Shown here one piece after another: positions 13,963 through 17,654 of a DNA stretch of 17,654 bases; positions within the stretch are counted from its first letter, which is position 1, and each line of letters opens with the position of its first letter. Under the pieces are notes generated by a model. That model did no database searches and was not told the origin of the DNA. It worked only from the letters and a program-made list of their open reading frames with translations. The translations under genes and the position numbers were made by a program. This DNA comes from Candidatus Microgenomates bacterium (GTDB lineage: Bacteria; Patescibacteriota; Microgenomatia; JAADGY01), in NCBI GenBank assembly GCA_015486555.1, contig WFRL01000046.1, positions 1-17,654 of the forward strand, read 5' to 3'.

Positions 13963-15396
13963 TTAAGTCAATAAATTGTCTAACTGAGAGATAATATACT
14001 TGTTTAAAAATTGTCTAATGGAGCGGCTGCGAATCTGACTACTAATTCTACGAAACTCATTGATATTAGAGATTTTTCTAAGTCGCTTAATAACTTTAAG
14101 GTCACTAGAAACGATCTGGTGGGTCTGGGCAAATCCCCAAGCTATTTCGCCTGCTTCTTGAAGGTATTCCTTAACAGCAACTGCTGGAGAATGTTTTTGA
14201 TATTTTAGGAGGACACGAAGACCAGAGAGACGCACCTTGGTAGTCTCCGCCATAAACCGCTTATTAAGAAGTATCTCAACACCAAATCTAGCCCGGCGCA
14301 TCTTGTGGAGGAGAGGTAATAAATCCTGACGATAATAAGCTCGCTCTCCTCCTAAATAATCAAAAAATGATGACCACGGGGGAATTCCTCTGCTACACAG
14401 ACCTAAAACGGCTCGGGTTTGATTATTTAATATAGGTGCTAAAAGCTTATGAATATGACCTTTACGAAGATTAAGGATATCAGCGTCAAAAAAAGCGACA
14501 ATTGCCCCTGTGGCGGCTTCTACTCCAGCGGTCAGAGCAAAACCTTTACCCCGATTGCGACGCAGATTAATCAGCCTAATACGGGGCTGGAATTGCTGGA
14601 GAACAGATAAGGAACGATCAGTTGAGCCGTCGTTAACACAAATAACCTCACGGATTAAGGGACTAGTCAGGAGAGTTTGGACAACTTTAGCTACAGTTTT
14701 TTCTTCATTATAAACAGGGACAATGGCGGAAACTGCTTTAGGCTGATAAAACTGGCGGTAAGAATGATCGTCCTTAAAGAAGACAACAATGATGTCCTCA
14801 CCTATTGCTTCCCAATGGCGGGGGATGGCTTTAGGGATAATTCCGAAGCCTTGTTTAATTCCAGTTAAGAGTTGGCGGCGGCTGTAGTAACTGTCCCAAT
14901 GAACAAAATTTTGTCCATCCCGTTCGGACCATTCAGCCAACCAATGTTTAATTTTCTGCCAAACCTTATGATGTCTTCGATAGTCATTAGGCTTAGCTGG
15001 CTCACAGATGATAAGCATTTTACGGCTGTTTTTCCAAACAAGCCGAATAAAATCACCCCGCCGGGGTTTGGAAAGGTGATGGAGAAGATCACAAGCAACT
15101 ATAATATCGGCTGGTTGGTAATCTTGAGAATTAAGGGCATTGCCCTCAAAAATATTCAAACCTTGTTTCTGACCATACCTTAGTAGATATTGATTAGTAT
15201 CAAAACCAGAGTAACGGCTTTTAGGAGGAAGAAACTTAGCCAAGGGTGCTGGGCCACAACCAGGTTCTAATACTGAATCTCCGGGGCGAACGAAACTGGC
15301 GATATAACGGTAACGTTGGGTAAAGGCCTGACGGTGAAGAAAACGCAATCCCCAAAGATAGAGACGGGGAAAACGATAAAAAATACTCTCCTTCAT
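13963..15396 (-). CDS. Methyltransferase-GT2 glycosyltransferase fusion
   Basis: Two enzymes in one 477-aa chain. Residues 1-210 are a class I SAM-dependent methyltransferase: motif I SVLEPGCGPAPLAKF (41-55), an acidic FDTNQY (65-70), and ADIIVACDLLHHL (96-108) as the post-motif. Residues about 221-430 are a GT2 (GT-A) glycosyltransferase: SAIVPVYNEEKTV (223-235), VNDGSTDRS (254-262), NRGKGFALTAG (281-291) and the metal-binding FDADI (303-307), similar to polyprenyl-phosphate sugar transferases. The last 45 residues are basic and helical. No membrane segment is evident. It may methylate and glycosylate the same glycan or lipid carrier; this is inference. A TGCTAAAAT box lies six bases before the ATG, with no SD. 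The reading frame is continuous through the linker, so this is not an annotation join. Confidence 0.88.
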   Translation of the reverse strand: MKESIFYRFPRLYLWGLRFLHRQAFTQRYRYIASFVRPGDSVLEPGCGPAPLAKFLPPKSRYSGFDTNQYLLRYGQKQGLNIFEGNALNSQDYQPADIIVACDLLHHLSKPRRGDFIRLVWKNSRKMLIICEPAKPNDYRRHHKVWQKIKHWLAEWSERDGQNFVHWDSYYSRRQLLTGIKQGFGIIPKAIPRHWEAIGEDIIVVFFKDDHSYRQFYQPKAVSAIVPVYNEEKTVAKVVQTLLTSPLIREVICVNDGSTDRSLSVLQQFQPRIRLINLRRNRGKGFALTAGVEAATGAIVAFFDADILNLRKGHIHKLLAPILNNQTRAVLGLCSRGIPPWSSFFDYLGGERAYYRQDLLPLLHKMRRARFGVEILLNKRFMAETTKVRLSGLRVLLKYQKHSPAVAVKEYLQEAGEIAWGFAQTHQIVSSDLKVIKRLRKISNINEFRRISSQIRSRSIRQFLNKYIISQLDNLLT

Positions 15397-15402
15397 GGTG
15401 CT

Positions 15403-15411
15403 ATTTTAGCA
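15403..15411 (-). promoter_or_regulatory. Extended -10 box of the fusion gene
   Basis: On the minus strand TGCTAAAAT (TGnTAnnnT) ends six bases before the ATG at 15396. No SD is present; probable leaderless start. Confidence 0.5.
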
Positions 15412-15490
15412 TTCTTTTTCCTGCTCCCCGGGTCGTCCCGATAAATCGGAGCTAGCGAAGTGCTATGAATTGGATCTCTCTTTGTTTCCG

Positions 15491-15688
15491 ATCATTCTGA
15501 GCGATAGCGAAGAATCTAGCCGATAGGCGCAGGGAATTGGAACTAGGAACTAGGTTAGAGGAACTAGGTTAAAAACAATCAATAAACTTGTAAAGTAAGA
15601 GCTTAGAAAAAACTTAAGTGCCAGCGACTTTGCGCTCGCTGTTGCTCGCTAGATCCTTCACTTCGCCTGACGGCTCGTTCAGGATGAC
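15491..15688. repeat. Palindromic repeat element 5 (core B)
   Basis: Left arm 15491-15520: ATTCT, GA, GC, GATA loop, GC, GA, AGAAT, CTAGC, followed by GCC-GATA-GGC. The core (15526-15635) is a long AT-rich type not seen in elements 1-4; it matches the core of element 6C in inverted orientation except for a 14-base duplication (GAGGAACTAGGTTA at 15559-15572 or equivalent). Right arm 15648-15688 has a GCC-TGAC-GGC inner hairpin. 15421-15490 before it is a decayed arm plus the 69-base segment shared with region 4. Confidence 0.9.
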
Positions 15689-15701
15689 AGAGAAAAGGGA
15701 A

Positions 15702-15791
15702 GCGGCTCGTTCAGGATGACGCGAGAAGAGGAAGGTACAACCTCCTCCCCGGGTCATTCTGACCCCCCTCCGGTAGGGGGAAGAATCTAGC
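15702..15791. repeat. Truncated arm, linker and lone left arm
   Basis: 15702-15720 is a truncated right arm (GCGGCTCGTTCAGGATGAC). 15721-15752 is the linker also found in regions 2 and 3. 15753-15791 is a left arm whose inner stem is different (CCCCT/AGGGG instead of CCCTCCG/CGGAGGG) yet still pairs. No right arm follows; trxA ends 24 bases on. Confidence 0.8.
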
Positions 15792-15814
15792 GAAGCGCTC
15801 TTACCCAACCTAGT

Positions 15815-16153
15815 TTAGTTCTGATTACTCGCTTCCAACTTTGCTAGGAGACGAAGGTAACCTGCTTTACCAGCAAAACCAATCATCTGATCGACGATCT
15901 GACCATCCTTAAAAAGGATAACTGTCGGGATGCTCATTACTCCATACTCTGAAGCTAATTGAGGCTCTTCATCAACATTTATCTTCATGATTCGTAGATT
16001 TTTATACTCTTCGTTTAGTTCTTCCAAAACTGGCTCGGCCATCTTACAAGGGGCACACCAGGGGGCCCAAAAATCAACTAAAACTGGCGTCTTTGATTCT
16101 AAAACCTCACTCTTAAAATTGTCTTGGGATAGGTGTTTAATCTCCCCAGCCAT
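15815..16153 (-). CDS. trxA: Thioredoxin
   Basis: Cytoplasmic dithiol-disulfide oxidoreductase, 112 aa from the chosen start. The active site reads WCAPC (32-36) inside LVDFWAPWCAPCKM; the usual form is WCGPC, so Gly is replaced by Ala, a known natural variation. The cis-Pro loop SIPTV (P76) and the ILFKDGQIVD strand are intact. The frame is open to 16189, but the ATG at 16153 has AAAGGAGG four bases upstream and gives the normal thioredoxin N-terminus; the longer form would add MLFHFYSFKGGF without an SD. It is divergent from the nucleotidyltransferase gene, 71 bases away. Confidence 0.96.
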   Translation of the reverse strand: MAGEIKHLSQDNFKSEVLESKTPVLVDFWAPWCAPCKMAEPVLEELNEEYKNLRIMKINVDEEPQLASEYGVMSIPTVILFKDGQIVDQMIGFAGKAGYLRLLAKLEASNQN

Positions 16154-16193
16154 AAAACCTCCTTTAAATGAATAAAAATGGAACAACATTAAG

Positions 16194-16199
16194 ATTATA
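16194..16199 (-). promoter_or_regulatory. -10 box of trxA
   Basis: TATAAT on the minus strand, predicted start near 16187, giving a leader of about 34 bases with the SD AAAGGAGG. A TTCCAT 17 bases upstream is only a weak -35. This promoter has a classical leader, unlike several neighbours. Confidence 0.55.
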
Positions 16200-16224
16200 A
16201 CTCACAATGATGTAGGATGGAATT

Positions 16225-17100
16225 ATGAAGAAAAATAACCTCTTAGTTCCCCTAAGGTACCGCCATTATTTCGGCCAAGCTTTAACAGTTGATGAGTTGT
16301 GGTTCTGGCAGTACAGGACACAACTTAAAAAAGAAGAGATTAAAAAAGAACTTCAGGAACTAATAAATAAGGGCCTTTTAAAAGAAGAAAATGGTTACTA
16401 TTTTTTAAAACATTTTTCTTTCAGTTCAACTAACCAGATAAATAAGCGCCGAGAAGCAAAACGAAAAGTCAGCTTGGCCCAAAAAAGATTAGATAAACTT
16501 AACCTGCCAGCCGAAATCTTGTTTTTAGGCCTAAGCGGTTCAGTGGCTGCTGGTTATGCTGATTTAGATGACGATCTGGACTTAGTAGTAATTACTCAGA
16601 AAAATAGCCTTTGGTGGTCCCGTTTTCTTCTTTATATTTTAAATCCCTCTCTACCTCGCCGCCACCCGGGACAGAAGAGTCATTTTCGAGATCTCTTTTG
16701 TCTTAATTTGTGGTTGGACTTAAGTCAATTATCTTTCCCCCCTAGTCTCTATGTGGCAACGGAACTTTTAAATGTTATTCCTCTTCTTAATCAGGGTGGA
16801 GTCTATAACTACTGGTTAAAGAAGAATAAGTGGCTTCATAATTTTTTCCCCCAGGCTTACAAAGAAAAGATGAAAGAATTTTCTCTTCCCACCTCGACTC
16901 GCCCCACCTCTCTCATAGTAAGGGCGCTAAACCTGCCTCTCTTTTTAGCTCAGCTAACCTATATGTCACCTAAGATGCAAGGGGAAAAAGTGTCTCTTCA
17001 TTCAGCTTTTTTCCACCGCCACGATTACTCTCAAATTCCAGTCCTTAATCTTTATGATACTCAGACTGGATCTTCTGTGGGTGATGGTCGGGATAGATAA
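16225..17100 (+). CDS. Nucleotidyltransferase-domain protein with N-terminal helical region
   Basis: A 291-aa protein of the DNA polymerase beta-like nucleotidyltransferase superfamily. The motif GSVAAG (105-110) followed by DDDLDLVVIT (115-124) supplies the GS and the paired metal-binding Asp (D117, D119). Residues 20-65 look like a winged-helix (DELWFWQYRTQLKKEEIKKELQELINKGLL), which may bind nucleic acid or regulate the enzyme. A conserved-looking EKVSLHSAFFH lies near the C-terminus. The substrate (tRNA, protein, antibiotic or other) is unknown; no HEPN/MNT toxin partner is adjacent, so a toxin-antitoxin role is not supported. TAGGAT six bases before the ATG is a weak leaderless-type box and there is no SD. 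Confidence 0.75.
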   Translation: MKKNNLLVPLRYRHYFGQALTVDELWFWQYRTQLKKEEIKKELQELINKGLLKEENGYYFLKHFSFSSTNQINKRREAKRKVSLAQKRLDKLNLPAEILFLGLSGSVAAGYADLDDDLDLVVITQKNSLWWSRFLLYILNPSLPRRHPGQKSHFRDLFCLNLWLDLSQLSFPPSLYVATELLNVIPLLNQGGVYNYWLKKNKWLHNFFPQAYKEKMKEFSLPTSTRPTSLIVRALNLPLFLAQLTYMSPKMQGEKVSLHSAFFHRHDYSQIPVLNLYDTQTGSSVGDGRDR

Positions 17101-17139
17101 CAGATGGATAAATTAAACTATAAAGGCTGGGAATGCCTC

Positions 17140-17262
17140 GGGTCGCAGTTCCCGACAAGTTGGGATCTAGCCGAAGGCGCAGGGGTGTCTACTTCAAGCC
17201 TGGAGGCTAAGATTTTGCGCTTCGCTAGATTCTTCCCCTCCGCCTCGGAGGGTCAGAATGAC
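17140..17262. repeat. Palindromic repeat element 6A (core A, inverted)
   Basis: The left arm (17140-17171) is decayed but keeps GATCTAGC. The core is core A in the opposite orientation (GCGCAGGGGTGTCTACTTCAAGCC). Right arm 17224-17262 carries the CCCTCCG/CGGAGGG hairpin with an AGG loop (read on the minus strand) and TCAGAATGAC. 17263-17294 is the linker of regions 2, 3 and 5 in inverted orientation. Confidence 0.8.
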
Positions 17263-17294
17263 CCGAGAGGAGGTTGTACTTTCCTCCTCTCCGT

Positions 17295-17429
17295 GTCATC
17301 CTGAGGAGCTGAGGCGACGAAGGATCTAGCCGAAGGCGCACGAGAGCATTCTCAAGCGTCGGTGCCAATTCCTGCGCTCACTCTGTTCGCTAGATCCTTC
17401 ACTTCGCCTGGCGGCTCGTTCAGGATGAC
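17295..17429. repeat. Palindromic repeat element 6B (core A)
   Basis: Left arm 17295-17330: ATCCT, GA, G, GA, GC, TGAG loop, GC, GA, C, GA, AGGAT, CTAGC, so two successive GA/GA steps. The core has TTGGCACC type sequence in inverted form. The second hairpin before the right arm is GC-GA-AC-AGA-GT-GA-GC on the minus strand, where an inner GC/GC has become AC/GT. Right arm 17389-17429 has a GCC-TGGC-GGC hairpin. Confidence 0.9.
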
Positions 17430-17459
17430 ACGGGGAGCAGGCGGTTCTCTCACAAATGA

Positions 17460-17620
17460 GTCATCCTGAGCCCCGCGAAGGATCTAGCGAAGCGCAAAGT
17501 CACTGGCACTTAAGTTTTTTCTAAGCTCTTACTTTACAAGGTTATTGATTATTTTTAACCTAGTTCCTAGTTCCAATTCCCTGCGCCTTCGGCTAGATTC
17601 TTCGCGGGGCTCAGAATGAC
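17460..17620. repeat. Palindromic repeat element 6C (core B, inverted)
   Basis: Left arm 17460-17487 (GTCATCCTGAG, CCCCGC, GAAGGATCTAGC) and right arm 17592-17620 are inverse copies with two mismatches in 29 bases; the mismatched bases covary within each arm. The core 17492-17587 is the inverse of core B of element 5 at 93 of 96 aligned positions, apart from the 14-base duplication there. Confidence 0.92.
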
Positions 17621-17628
17621 ACAATACT

Positions 17629-17654
17629 AAACTCCAAGTACCAAATTCCAAGTA
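17629..17654. repeat. AATTCCAAGTA repeat at the window end
   Basis: Two direct copies of a CCAAGTA word (AACTCCAAGTA and AATTCCAAGTA) in 26 bases, the same word as at 11-20. The sequence stops inside this repeat. Confidence 0.55.

Noticed and set aside
15614..15808. Minus-strand open frame of 64 codons
   Set aside because: Same repeat-derived peptide words; a product of element 5 and its linker, not a gene.
16154..16189. Longer N-terminus for thioredoxin
   Set aside because: The strong SD lies inside this extension and serves the ATG at 16153; the extension would begin about two bases from the predicted transcription start.
16225..17100. MNT/HEPN toxin-antitoxin antitoxin
   Set aside because: The protein is about 291 aa with a winged-helix-like front, longer than MNT antitoxins, and no HEPN partner gene is adjacent.
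17104..17304. Plus-strand open frame of 66 codons after the nucleotidyltransferase gene
   Set aside because: Runs through element 6A and the inverted linker; no SD and no coding character.
15491..17620. Composite transposon carrying trxA and the nucleotidyltransferase gene
   Set aside because: The flanking elements are inverted copies, but no transposase, no target-site duplication and no other sign of movement was seen; kept only as a possibility in the core B finding.

Overview
The window (about 17.7 kb, AT-rich, standard code with TAA, TAG and TGA all used as stops) looks like a chromosomal fragment of a Candidate Phyla Radiation bacterium, probably of the Microgenomates type. That placement is inferred from gene content: a membrane-anchored sugar-type binding protein with no permease, a stand-alone VirB4/TraC-like ATPase, GT39 and GT2 surface-glycan enzymes, short genes whose ends often overlap, and intergenic spaces packed with palindromic repeats. 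No rRNA, tRNA, transposase or CRISPR array was found.

Layout. 1-385: an AT-rich inverted repeat and one palindromic element. 386-5851: an anchored solute-binding protein (+), DNA primase DnaG (-), a Nudix hydrolase (+), then on the minus strand a small unrecognised 66-aa gene, ndk and an ECF-like sigma factor that overlaps ndk. 5852-6603: the promoter of the small gene, a terminator and the decayed C-terminal part of a GT39-like membrane glycosyltransferase. 6604-8908: a two-gene glycan operon (GT39-like, then GT2). 9492-10727: an MFS-type transporter. 11082-13568: a VirB4/TraC-like ATPase facing a separate protein that resembles the N-terminal domain of TraC, with overlapping 3' ends. 13963-15396: a methyltransferase-GT2 fusion. 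15815-17100: divergent thioredoxin and nucleotidyltransferase-domain genes. 17101-17654: three palindromic elements in a row.

The most interesting signal is non-coding. Six gene-free stretches carry copies of one element of about 125-200 bp built from two inverted arms (type GTCATTCTGA ... AAGAATCTAGC). Each arm folds on itself: ATTCT pairs with AGAAT, and when one side changes the other changes with it (ATCCT/AGGAT, ATCTT/AAGAT). Tandem G-A mismatches and short loops, many of GNA or GNNA type, sit inside. A second covarying hairpin follows an invariant CTAG. This points to selection on a folded single strand and resembles REP/BIME-type or IS200/IS605-type end structures more than ordinary intergenic DNA.

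A second theme is start-site architecture. Six genes have a -10-like box (TATAAT, TATAGT, TAGACT, TAAAAT) only 5-8 bases before the ATG and no usable Shine-Dalgarno sequence, which suggests leaderless mRNAs. A few others (the 66-aa gene, trxA, the Nudix gene) have classical leaders and strong ribosome binding sites.

Functionally, the window combines replication and nucleotide metabolism (dnaG, ndk, Nudix), one regulator, redox (trxA), envelope glycan synthesis (GT39, GT2, methyltransferase-GT2, possibly the MFS protein) and a T4SS-like ATPase. Apart from the GT39-GT2 pair and ndk-sigma, the genes do not form an obvious single pathway.
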